Assembly: GCA_018340375.1 (NCBI GenBank)
Contig: JAFFJZ010000001.1
Span: 11,860,001 to 11,924,000 of the forward strand
Origin: Gonatopus flavifemur
Taxonomy: Eukaryota; Arthropoda; Insecta; Hymenoptera; Dryinidae
Reading direction: 5' to 3'
Length of the DNA: 64,000 bases
The position numbers were made by a program, and so were the translations under genes. The notes under the pieces were generated by a model. The model was not told the origin of the DNA and did not search any database. It was given only the letters and a program-made list of their open reading frames with translations. Of this stretch, positions 44,870-56,100 are shown piece after piece. How positions within the stretch are numbered: position 1 is the first letter of the stretch; the number at the start of each line of letters is the position of its first letter.

Positions 44870-45830
44870 GCTAGATTCCAGCGCGATAGACAATAATTCA
44901 ATAACTGAATAAGAATGTTTCAAATCGTCGAAATATTCATACAGTGTTTCTAAAATCTCCCTAGATGAATATAGGAATTCCACTCACGCTCTTCTTGAAT
45001 CGAATAACTGCGAATGTTGAAAATACGTACCTGAAACATAAACAATTTCACAACATTAAAATACATCCTCAACCAGAACGAAAAGTGAAATATAAAATTT
45101 CAGCACATCATCAATGATTGTGAATTCCAAAAAAGAGAAGAAATGTGTACAAATGGAATCATACTTTTTCCAAAACATCCTTCGAGATCGTGAAAATATC
45201 AATGAAATGAGATCTCATTTACAATTCACTCATGTAATTATTAAAGGAGGAAGAAATATAGTTTTCAATTTTCCTCAACTCTTACCAATTCCTATGATTG
45301 CATTAACTGAAGGAGGAGTTGAGAATGATACATTTCTCATGTAAAAATACCTAACTTTTCCTTCTTGCATTTTTCTGAGACGTGAATACTTCAGAACTCA
45401 ACATCGTATGTAACTTGTAAAGCGTAGGTATACATCCATTATACACACGTCATAAATGTACCACACAAATTTGACTTGAAAAATATTCACTTTTCAACAA
45501 AATGGAAAGGAAGGAAATTGCTTATTCTTACACGAGAGGCATCATCTTCAGAGCGTTCTTGTTGATTTTTTAAAAGTTCTTTTACGTAATTGAGGCGAAA
45601 AGGGGGTTTTATTTATCAGATTGCATCTTAGGTTTTCTCTCTCATCTGAGCTGAGGATGAGAATTGAGAATTAGTTCGATCGATGAGTCGACTGTGTGTG
45701 CATAAACTTGTAAGGATCAAATTCAAATGGGGTTTCTCCGTGACAGAATTTCATACCTTCATTTCAATTCCATTCATTTTATTAAGATATCTTTTAGAAA
45801 ATTCTTCAACACTTCTTGTAAGGTAAGAGA
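44870..45830. other. No gene recognised
   Basis: AT-rich DNA. The frame 45114-45344 (76 codons) has no known motif. Confidence 0.4.
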
Positions 45831-45836
45831 CCCTAT

Positions 45837-47302
45837 CACAAAGGAAAAAAATTCATTAAAACAAAGAATATTTCTTTGATTCTAAGAGATACTTTCATTC
45901 AATGGTATCTATAAAATGATTTCATTAAATCATCAAAATAAATCATTTACAAGCATGTCGTGAAACTTGGGTCAGAAGAATTGGATTCTTTGTGTTAATG
46001 TCATGGGCATTGGTACTGGAATTATATTATTTTGAATTGAAAAAATATTTCATTCACGGAATGAACATTTCATTGAGAACAATAAGAGATTACTTTGAGT
46101 CAAATGGATATTTTTTCCATTCAAAGAAATGGATTTATTCAACAGTGACAATCAAGTAATGTATTCAAATCCGCAATTCTTGAGATTTGTTTTATAAAAA
46201 AAATTGTATTATTTGTCAATATTTCATAGTCCATTTTAGTGCTCCTGAACTTTTTGATAAACGGAAATTCTGCGCACTTTGTATCATCTTAGACTTTAAT
46301 GAATGGTTGAGGAGTCATGCCATCTTGCCGGTTGAACAATGTTGTCACTTCGGGTAAGGATCTGTAATTCACCGTCATAATCTGAAAGAACTATTTATTT
46401 GGATCAAATATTACTTCCTGGGAGGACAGCAACATTAATTCTTTATATACAAACCGTACAATCAGGCCAGAGCTTGTGAGAAAGTGGCGACACCTTGCGA
46501 AAACTAATCACAGTTTGTGAAAGTGAATAAAATTTTGAATGATTCCAAAAATCGATTTCTTCATTTCAATGAATTATGCAGTTCAATCAATCCATGGATT
46601 GTATTGATTCAGTTCAACATTTGTTTTTGAAAAGACATTGCGTTGAGAAAATATTCCTTCGATATGATGAAATAAAATTTTCCATTCAACGACGTAATCC
46701 ATTATTCCTATCAAATGATCATCTTTGAATGAACATTGTATATTCGTTCAATAAAAGTTGAACCCAAAAAGATTTAGTTCTTTGATGCAATGACTATTTT
46801 TGTCAGTATATTGATTCCCATATCTTTCTGTGGATGATGAAAACTCTTTGGATACATATATCATTTTTCTTAATCCAAAGAAATCATTAGTTATCACTGA
46901 TGAAGAAACATTTGTTTCCTTTCAAGAAGTAAAATATCATAGCAAAGATTATATGATGCAAAATTTTTTAATAATTAAGATGATAATCTTATACTCATAT
47001 CTAAAAAGCTAAGTAATAGAAATAAAAGAATTATTCATAAATCAAGAATTGAAGTTTTAATGAAATTGGAAATTTCATTCTCAATGAATTGAATGATTGA
47101 AACAAGGTCTTAGATATCTCTTCAAAGAAATATTTCTTTGGTTTGAAGAAAAAGACTCTAATGAAATCGTTTAATAAATTCTATGATATAACTCATAGAA
47201 AAGATGAATTCATCATTGCCATGAATATCAGTCATTCAATTAAAAAAACTGAAAATCCGAAGAAGTGTATTTCTTTGGGCTAACGAATTTTTTCTCTCAG
47301 TG
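45837..47302. mobile_element. Non-autonomous element, about 1.47 kb, CAC(T/A)-A-rich ends
   Basis: The left end is CACAAAGGAAAAAAATTCAT, then TAAAACAAAGAATATTTCTTTG. The right end, read inverted from 47302, is CACTGAGAGAAAAAATTCGT, then TAGCCCAAAGAAATACACTTC. The interior is full of short palindromic words (AAGAAATATTTCTTTG, TTCATTGAATGAA). TAT occurs on both sides of the ends and may be a 3-bp duplication. No transposase frame. The CACTGA-plus-A-run end also begins the 18457-18644 MITE and the sequence at 63290. Confidence 0.55.
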
Positions 47303-47304
47303 TA

Positions 47305-48750
47305 TACCCGATCAGCCCTTATATCCTAGGTTTTTGTGGTTTAGTTGTGCAAAAACTCTTCAATCAAAACATTTTTTCTAATCAATGGATCGAAAATTAA
47401 CTTTTTCATTTGAAACTTCTAGCTAAATTATTTCGTAAATTCAAGTAATAATGAAAATGATCGGGTTCTAGTCTCTGATCGGGTATAGGGTCTACCGCCT
47501 TATGAACACAACAGAGGGAGAACAGTTTAATTTAACCTAACCAACTAGGAAGAACAAAAGTGTCGAAAGAAACTTCACGAAGCCCTTCCTAAATTCCTGG
47601 GAGTAAAAATCTTTTAAAGTTTCACTCCAAGAAATCTATAGAGCAGCTTGAATCAGATGAGAAACGAAAATGAGGAGAGGATAAAGATACGAGAGTGAAT
47701 TCAAGAGTAAAATTAAAATTAACATAACAACTAAGTCACATAACGAACATGGAGTCATGGAGTCTGTGTTCGAAGATAAGCTGCGATTTGTACGATCTGA
47801 TAGAAATCTTTGGATACTTCGTATACGAATTTCTGATGTTCCGTAACGAATCGAAACGCACCATTATTATGTTATGTAGAAATATTTACAATTTTCTCTT
47901 TTGCTTATGTCTCTTACAAAAGTAGGGCACGCCGGCAAATAATACGTCTCAAATAACCGACAATTTTTGCTTCTCCAAGTAAGTTCCTGCGCCAAAATTG
48001 AAACAACATCGGATTGTTTATCAGATGATATTCTCTCCATGCACAATGTAAAACCTGTCAAAATGTTTCTATTCCCTGAGAATACTTAGATGCATTACAT
48101 AGAAAACATTTTCGCATCCACACACAAAAATATTTGTCCCATGGAGATTTTCTTTGAAAACTCGATACAATAGTGAGCGAACTCAAAACTTCGACGCCGA
48201 AGAACATTCAAATTGAACCGCTCGAAATCCCATCGAAGCTGATTCAAAGTTTTATAACATTGCGAGAAACGCTCTTCGGAATCTCAAATTTTGTAGAGAA
48301 GTTCAATCAAACTATGATTTGATAGTTCCTGTAACGTGAGAATTTCAGTATCACTCTCATTCAAATGATCCAACGACACGTGCCAATTATGGAGAATGTG
48401 AGAGAGAAAATTGAAGATAATCGTCAATCGAGATCCATTTCCTTTCAATACTATTCAGATTTACAATGGGTAGGTAGGATTATAGTGTTATCTTTTCGAT
48501 TTAACAACTTGAGATAACTGAATCGATACCATACGTAATTGATTATTCCATGCGATTGTTTTTTAACTCTCAACGTTCAACGGTATATTCGCTTCCACGT
48601 TCATTCGATTTTGTATGAAATTGTTAACGGGAAGAGTTTTTTATTTTTCACTTAAATATGAGCCGATTTTCAGAATTTTCATTCGGTTCCTTCGAAAATT
48701 AGGATATTTGTTCGAATGAACCGATAAAAGGAATGATTGTATTAATTACA
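47305..48750. other. No gene recognised
   Basis: AT-rich DNA, short ORFs only. Confidence 0.4.
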
Positions 48751-48753
48751 TAC

Positions 48754-49630
48754 TAGTGCTTCCACAATACGAGTCAATACGATATTTTATGAAATATTGT
48801 CTTGTTCTTGAATGATTCTTGTCATGAATCATCTTGATCTTGTCTTGACAATACCTTAAGAATATTGATCTTGTCGATAAATTTTCGGAATTTTATATGT
48901 TTAGGGAAATATATAAATATGAATATACGTTTGTATGATAAGTAAAACATAAATAGGTATTTTCCGAAAAGAGAAAGTTGTTATATTTATTTATATAATA
49001 TGTATAAGGGGCAGGATCTATTACAAAAAATATAAATATGATTACAATAAACTTAAAAAACACAATGCTTTGGTAGCACTATTCACGTATAATATACGTA
49101 TATTATTAGTAAATCGATTCAATATAATTTATCACTACTTTAGTATAACAAGTGTACATATATTCTAATTCTTTTTGAACAATATAAGAAAGTACATACA
49201 AAATTCTTGAATTTTGAGTTTTTCTTACATAATAATGGATAATCAAATGAATGAAATGATAAAATTATTCTTTGAATTATTTTATTTTTTATATTTAAAA
49301 AAGGTACCTCGGTCTATCTATACTACGTCTTTGTTATTTAACATTGTTTGTGTATCTAAATATACAGTATATATAGATATACAAAGTTCCTAACCAATAC
49401 TGCAATAATTGACTTTGAAATTTGTCCTTACTGCATTGGTGATTTTGATAATACAAGATCGAGATGTAGTCAAGATCTTGACCAACTGATCTCGACGATA
49501 CGCTTTTCTCGGTTGGTACATATTGTTCTTGTCTTGAATGCTATTTTACGCATCTCGTCTCGATATTGTCTCGATTTTCAAGACAAGATAAGACAAGATC
49601 GATAATTTCTCGAATCTCGCGGAAGCACTA
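48754..49630. mobile_element. hAT-like non-autonomous element, 877 bp
   Basis: The ends are TAGTGCTTCCACAATACGAG and, inverted from 49630, TAGTGCTTCCGCGAGATTCGA. TAGTG fits the hAT terminal pattern. Within about 200 bp of each end TCTTGTC or GACAAGA words recur many times (for example TATTGTCTTGTTCTTG, TCTTGATCTTGTCTTGAC, AAGACAAGATAAGACAAG). Such clustered subterminal motifs typically bind hAT transposases. The flanks (TTACATAC, TTATACAT) are only partly alike, so the 8-bp duplication is decayed or shifted. The centre is very AT-rich. Confidence 0.7.
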
Positions 49631-50354
49631 TTATACATACAAATCTCCTCCACTCGTTGACAATTCTTATATTTTTTAGTGCAGTGGAGTAAATATTATT
49701 TCCAAAACAGTGAATTGGTTCAATGAAAAGCCGCTTACTGTATCGTGAGTCAATATTTATTTACTTATCAATTCTCTTTTGCTATGCGAAGCGAATCGAC
49801 GCTGAAAGCAACATATGGGCGAGGTTTGAAATCTCCTAGCGCGTCTTTATAGAATCCTGGAAAATCGATAAAAGAATTGGAATATTTCAACTATCCGCGT
49901 ATGCGAATGTCTCTGTGAATTATTGATATGCATTCCATGTATTGTCATGTATTAATTCCACATTCGTACATCGTATATCCATGAAAATGGTTATTAACGG
50001 GGTCATAATTCATTAACTTCACTGGAATGTCGAGTTCAATGCGTTTGAAGGGTCACAATCATGAACTGCGTAAATGTTGTTGGCGTGTATTCCAAATTCC
50101 TTTATTTTTGTATCGGATATAAAAAGTCAAAATTTCAGTATGGAATATGATTTTAATTGAGATTCATCTCGAATTTATATACATGCAGGGTGTATCAGAA
50201 TTATGCAGCTGTATTGTGCAGCCAAAATACAATGATTTCCCGTTTTTTGGGAAAATGGGCGCTTTTTGATTTTTTTTTTTTCAAATATAAATCATGTAAA
50301 AACATTGTGCGCTACACACCAAGGATGAGAATTTCTATTGAAGCTTAAGCTTCA

Positions 50355-50452
50355 AGTACTTTTTGTACCTCAAGTATTTGTTCTAGTTGAAATTTGACGT
50401 TCAAAATCTGTATTTCGTGTAAATCAAAAAGTACTTGAAGTACAAAAAGTAA
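50355..50452. repeat. Short inverted repeat
   Basis: AGTACTTTTTGTACCTCAAG on the left is answered by GTACTTGAAGTACAAAAAGT on the right, about 22-bp arms, 53 bp apart. AAGCTTAAGCTT lies just outside. Confidence 0.65.
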
Positions 50453-50479
50453 TTAAAGCTGCCCATTCAGCCTTTGTGT

Positions 50480-51110
50480 ACAATATTTCAAATTTGTGTA
50501 GTTTAATTTTCCAAGTGCCCTACGTGTGGTTCGATGATTGTGTAGTTCGTATTTGCGTTGTATTAGAGCACCTATCATATATTCAATTATTAATTTGGGA
50601 ATTCTTCGTATCTCAAAATGGTGTGGTTGAGGAAATTGTTGTTCGGATATTGCGTAGTTCAGGACGGTGTAAAAAAAAGAGATGTAGTTCAAGTATTTTG
50701 CAATTCAGATACATGCGATAGATTAATCTCCGTATATTTATTTATACAGTTCAAATTTGTGTGGTTGAATTTCGCAAGTATCTGCCATGTAGTTCGATAA
50801 TTGTGTAGTTCACTCGTATATTCAATTCTTTATTTCGAAATTTTGTGTAGTTAAGAAATGCGTACTGCACATATTGTGTACTCATCAGAATCGGTAGATA
50901 TTCATTCGTTGAGTTCAGATTTGTATGGTTTGATAATAGTGTAGTTCAGTTCTGTGTCAAATTGAGTGACCTTCGATTAGTTCTCCATTGCTCGCAGTTC
51001 AAATTGCTTCACTAAAATCATAGCAGTATATTTTCTTGTATAGTTCGATATTTCAACTGACCTCCGTGTAATTCAAAAATGGTGTAGTTCAGATTTATGG
51101 AGTATCGAGG
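50480..51110 (+). repeat. Degenerate repeat of TGTGTAGTTCA-type units
   Basis: GTGTAGTT, GTGTGGTT, ATGTAGTTC, GCGTAGTTC and TATAGTTC variants recur about 16 times on one strand, often as TGTGTAGTTCRRATTTGTG. Spacing is irregular (about 25-60 bp). It looks like an old minisatellite eroded by substitutions and indels. No coding signal. Confidence 0.55.
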
Positions 51111-51126
51111 GACCCTCACTTTGAAT

Positions 51127-51758
51127 ATCCCGTGAAAAAATTGCCCACGCTTGCTCACGCCTAATCAAGGCTGATGACTAAAACCTAATCGGGCGTGATT
51201 AGGCCTAATCACGTGATGAGGACTGATCATGCCCAATTACGCTCGATTCTGCTCCATTATCCATGAGAAATTCATACAAAATCAATAAGTTTTTTGTAAG
51301 GAATGAAACTATAATAATGTTATCAAACACTAATTTATTGTTGATCATTTCTACTTATTGTGCTTATGCAACTCCCATTTAATTTATAGTTTCCAGTTTT
51401 CAGGCATGATCATGCGTGATCAGGCATACGCGCCTGCGTTTGGGGCCAATTTAGCATGATCAAGCATGTGTATTTGTGATAGAAAAATCAACACAGAGTC
51501 ATTTTGTATGAATATTCCTCAGTTGGTGAGATTTTACAAGATCACAAGCAAGAATGGTTTGTCAGGCATGATCGCTGGTGGTTAAGCTTGATCACGGGTT
51601 TTCACGTGGGTACAAAATTGAAGCCTTTGAAGTGATGACGAAGCTCAAAAATGAACGACCAGGTGTAATCAAGCTCACTCACGTACAGTCAGTATTGAAC
51701 ACGAATAATTTTACCGAAAAATGTCCATGATTAGGCCTGAAAGATTTTTTCACGGGAT
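51127..51758. mobile_element. MITE, 632 bp, ATCCCGTGAAAAAAT ends
   Basis: ATCCCGTGAAAAAATTGCCC at 51127 is mirrored from 51758 by ATCCCGTGAAAAAATCTTTC. GCCTAATCA/TGATTAGGC and TGATCATGC/GCATGATCA words recur at least 12 times in both orientations, mostly near the two ends; the AT-rich centre (51270-51390) lacks them. Layout is typical of a DNA transposon with subterminal transposase sites. No ORF. Confidence 0.75.
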
Positions 51759-52623
51759 GTTTATAATAACCATCGATTTCGAATATATATATTCTTGTCA
51801 ACTGACCCTTCCTATCGACAACCAATGAAGCTCCACTCAAAAATCTTTACAATGAGAATGAGAGTATGAATCTTTTTTTCTTTTTCGAAAATTCACTCCA
51901 TTTGGTTAATTCATTTCAACAATGTGGTTGGTTCGAATGCGTCAGGCAGATAACAACCACAACATACGACTCTCAAAGGATTGAACGAATGAAACAATTT
52001 CAATCAATTGATCTGTAATCCTATCCAAACGTACAACAGGTAGCTGATTTTCATTGTATGAATGGTGCATGTGTTTTTTCATCACGAATCACGGCGATTC
52101 AATGGAAATGCTGGAAAGCGGCAATGGTCCTGGATTCGACGTATTCGCGTATATATGCTTACAACGGATGTACGTTCGTACAAATTCCACACATTTCTGT
52201 ACAGAAATTACGCTCTTACATTCGAATAATTATAATACCAACGACAATGATAGGGATCGATTCCACGATTGATAATTCAAAACAATTCTATGCAAGAAAC
52301 CCAATTCACGCGGTACACTGTTGTTGTTTAGAATTTTAGTTTATAATGTCAACAATTAATTAATTCTCCGCTCGAGAATTGAGGACAAATACAAATTATC
52401 ATGTATTCATTGTTTAATTGGATAACTCAATAAAAAATTCTATAATACACTTATTCGGTCATACTTGGCGTCGTTAGTTTCACCATTTTTCATCAGATCT
52501 GTTACAAATGTGCGGAAAACAAGAATACGGGATAAATTTCTGGCTGAATCTTTTTTTCCTTATCAACAGTGCCTCATTAAAGATAGCAATAATTTCTATA
52601 TGTGGAGGGGAAAAATGATGTGG

Positions 52624-52961
52624 TTGATATTTGGCTAAAAATTAGCTACAGTTTTACTCTGGAAGAGTGAAAAATCACTCGTTCCACTCTACTAAGTCTC
52701 AGAAGTGACCCAGTCCGCTTCAAGTGGAATTTTCACTCGTTTCGAGTGGACTTCCACTCTTTTAGACTGAGAAAACCATTCTAGAATTGGAGTGACTGTA
52801 AGTTTATCACCTGGCCTTAAATTATCACTCTAAAAGGGTGAAAATTTCACTCGAAATTTCAACAGGCTCACTTTTGGCTGGCTAAAGAGTAGAATACCAC
52901 TCTAAAAATTGTAGCTAAAATTCAGTTGTTGCAGCAATATTTTTAGCTATCCAAATATCAA
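52624..52961. mobile_element. MITE, 338 bp, TTGATATTTGG ends
   Basis: TTGATATTTGGCTAAAAATT then AGCTAC on the left; inverted from 52961, TTGATATTTGGATAGCTAAA. Inside, CACTCT / AGAGTG and CGAGTGGAA / TTCCACTC repeat in both orientations. AGCTAAAATT-type words recall the MITE at 30774-30995. Confidence 0.7.
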
Positions 52962-53152
52962 ATACACGAAATAGTTACCATAGCGAGTTATTTGTTTTTG
53001 TGTATATAAAGATTCCTAATAACCTTCCATTTAAATGAACCCGTATCATTTAAATCCGTTCGTCTTGTTTCGATTTAATAGCTCGTCACACGCATTCCCC
53101 TACTTCTTCAAACAATCCTGGAAGCCGACGAGTCGAACGCCTTTTCGGGGAC

Positions 53153-53170
53153 TAATTAATTAATTAATTA
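53153..53170. repeat. (TTAA)n microsatellite
   Basis: TAATTAATTAATTAATTA, 18 bp. Confidence 0.85.
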
Positions 53171-53174
53171 GGTA

Positions 53175-56100
53175 TACTTCATTAATATTATCAACACGTT
53201 ATAGCGGGCATGAATTTTCATCCTTTTCTCATATAATGAATCTCGTCACCAGTATCTTTTAATGATTTCTCTTTATCATTCAAGAATTTGAATGTTCAAA
53301 CCCCGAGTAACATAAAATCACACTCGAAGCGTAAATTCGTGTTAATGATCCCACTGATTCTGTCATTTGATTTCTTTTCCCAGCAAGAGTTTCAGAGGAT
53401 ATCCATAACTCGTTCTCATAAATGAACTATATATATTCATAGCCTATAATAGTCGCTTGGTTATCAACGAAACGATCGGCGTAAATTTTAAACTAATGAT
53501 GCATTCCGGATACATTGTGCACTTCATTTAAGATTAAAACGTAAATCAAAGAGTAACCTGCAATCTACAACAATTTCAGTTTACGATGTATGTTTTATAA
53601 TCTCTGGTTTATAATTCAGGAATGTTTGTTTATGATTCATTTGTCTTCAATTCATGCAAAGATTCATTAGAATCTCCTGACTCGTATGGGCCTAGTAAAA
53701 TTTTTCATAATCTCTTTTTTAAATCCAAATTTGTGAGACATCCAGATTTCTGCAATTAATCAAATCAGGAGCATTTTACTACAAATATCAAATCATGTTC
53801 ACAGCGAGAGTTTGCTACTTCAAATTCAGGGAGGGAGGAAAAATTGGAAATCATCCCATGACCTGTAGCCCATTGAAACCATTTTTCCAATTGACAAGTG
53901 AATGATTGATTTTTCAATTTATCAAGTCTACAAGTTCGAATAACGACACGAAGCATACTCTCTGTACACAAATGTGCGCATGTATTTATATATATATATA
54001 AATATATTGTTTTGTTTCAATCGCACAACGCTTCGATTGATTTGAATAAAGGGAAAAAGAAGAAAGACTCTGGCATTGCCCATGTTCCATCGGTAGGGAA
54101 GAACACGCGTGGTATATACCGATCTATCCACAATGGACAACCCTCTGAGGACAATCGTGGATTAATGAACTGGGGCTATCTATAGTTAGTTGGAAATGAA
54201 TCCAGTGTTGATGTAGTAGCCCGTACATCGGGGCGTTGTCTGGCACTACTAGTCACCCAGATTCCATGATTTTTTGAATTTGCGTACAGGAAAGTGAAGA
54301 ACAAAAAAACAAAGAGAAAGAGAAAGAGGAAAAAGGCGAAGCGTGAGTAAAAACGCCCGGAAAGCGAGATATGGAAATAGACGTAGACGATGCGTTGAGA
54401 ATTTCGCGTTCTCTTTATCTCTGTCTATTTATCTATCTGTTCGAATATATATACATATATATGCACGTGACGAGAATTTTCTAAAGCTTCCGACAGTTGA
54501 GAGAACTAGCGATGATCGCTTTGTCATGACTACTACACTTCCACGTCCGTCGTGAATGACGAACTGACAATTCAGGTATATCCGGCCGTTAGCCAAGCAA
54601 GCCTTTATTTATGATTCCCAATGTATTCGCAATATCTACATCTACGGCTGTACAAATCCTGAATGTTTTTCATCGTATAAAATACGCAAGGAACAATTTT
54701 TCATTGATCAAAAGTCCAAAAGAAAACAAAAATTGCCAATACCGTTTGACAGAATGTTTTTTTTTTTAACAAGAGAATCGACGATACAGAAACAAATTGA
54801 AAGCCTGCGGTGTTTCAAAAGGAAGTGAAGCTTCGAATCGCATTGATTCGAAGTATCGAGTGACATAATAATTCCGCTGTTCTATGAAAATAAATTGAAA
54901 ATAATTGTTCTAAACTTTGCAACTCGAAGATGCAATGCTTGGAGATGAAATGTCCAAACCTCAGGGGTGTCGTTACGGAATGGGATAAAAATTCTTTAGC
55001 CTCGGATTTCATAAGCACAAAGAGACAAAGAAAACAAGACAACTTATTTCTTTCAATCTACCCTACTTTGGAAAATAATGAGAGAGAGAAAAATGGATGT
55101 GTATAATAATCTTGGTGCCTTTTCCCGGTTTTATGGATTTTTTATCCCACCTTGTTCTGTTTTTCATTTCACTCCAGCACTACGTGTAATTATTTGAAGG
55201 AAATTTAAAGGTCAGGAGGGGATAATATAATATAACCTTATTTCCTCACCTCTTTTCTGAATTCGAATAATAATAATAATGATCATGATAAGAAGAAGAA
55301 AGCACGACAAACTTTGAGTGGGTAATTTTAATTTCTTTAATCAAAATACTTCATTTTTATAAACAAAATCGCACTGAGCCTCTTCTCACGCAGCTTCAGA
55401 TGGGTTGATTCGTCACTAACTTTTGATAGACGTGATACATAAAATCCTTGTTTCGAATTGGAAGTGTAATTTTATGGACAAGTAATTCGCTACCCTATCC
55501 ACTCACAAGAGGTACTAATTTTCTTCTTCAAAGATGTCAATTATCTAATTCAACAATAACAGGTATATCATCATATTATATCTGACTATAATTTCATGCA
55601 TACCACAATAATTGTGGAGTTAATTCAAGAAAGACGGTCGTTTTCATTCCATAAATAGATTACTCGACAGCTAGTTAACAATTTAAAATTTGTAAAGCAT
55701 AAGTATCGAGAGGCAGATTGATAAGTTGATGCATAATGGAACTGACTATGTAATCATGACAAAACACCATAAAAATCCATGACGCAGGTGCATCTTCTCT
55801 GCAGGTAACGTGCTGCCCGCATCTGCATACATCATGACTATTATTTCATACTCTGCTTGAAATAATAATAATAGAGATGATGAAATTCAACTCCGATTCA
55901 ATAAAATTTCATAGTGTACGTTATTTTAAGAAATAACGTATAACCTATCTTCGGTATGGTGTATTTATCTTTCACGAAGTTTTACCACAACCCCTTAAAT
56001 AGAGTAATAATTAATTGCTCTATCAAAAGTAGTTTTCTGTATCAGAAAAAAATACTGGAATATATGAAAACTCATTATACGATTGGTGTCTTCCAAACGT

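Noticed and set aside
45837..47302. Host gene within the 1.47-kb interval
   Set aside because: Only a 60-codon frame (46830-47012) is present, and matching inverted ends show a non-autonomous element.
51936..51960. GGTTCGAATGC as a tRNA B box
   Set aside because: No A box at suitable distance and no cloverleaf arms around it.
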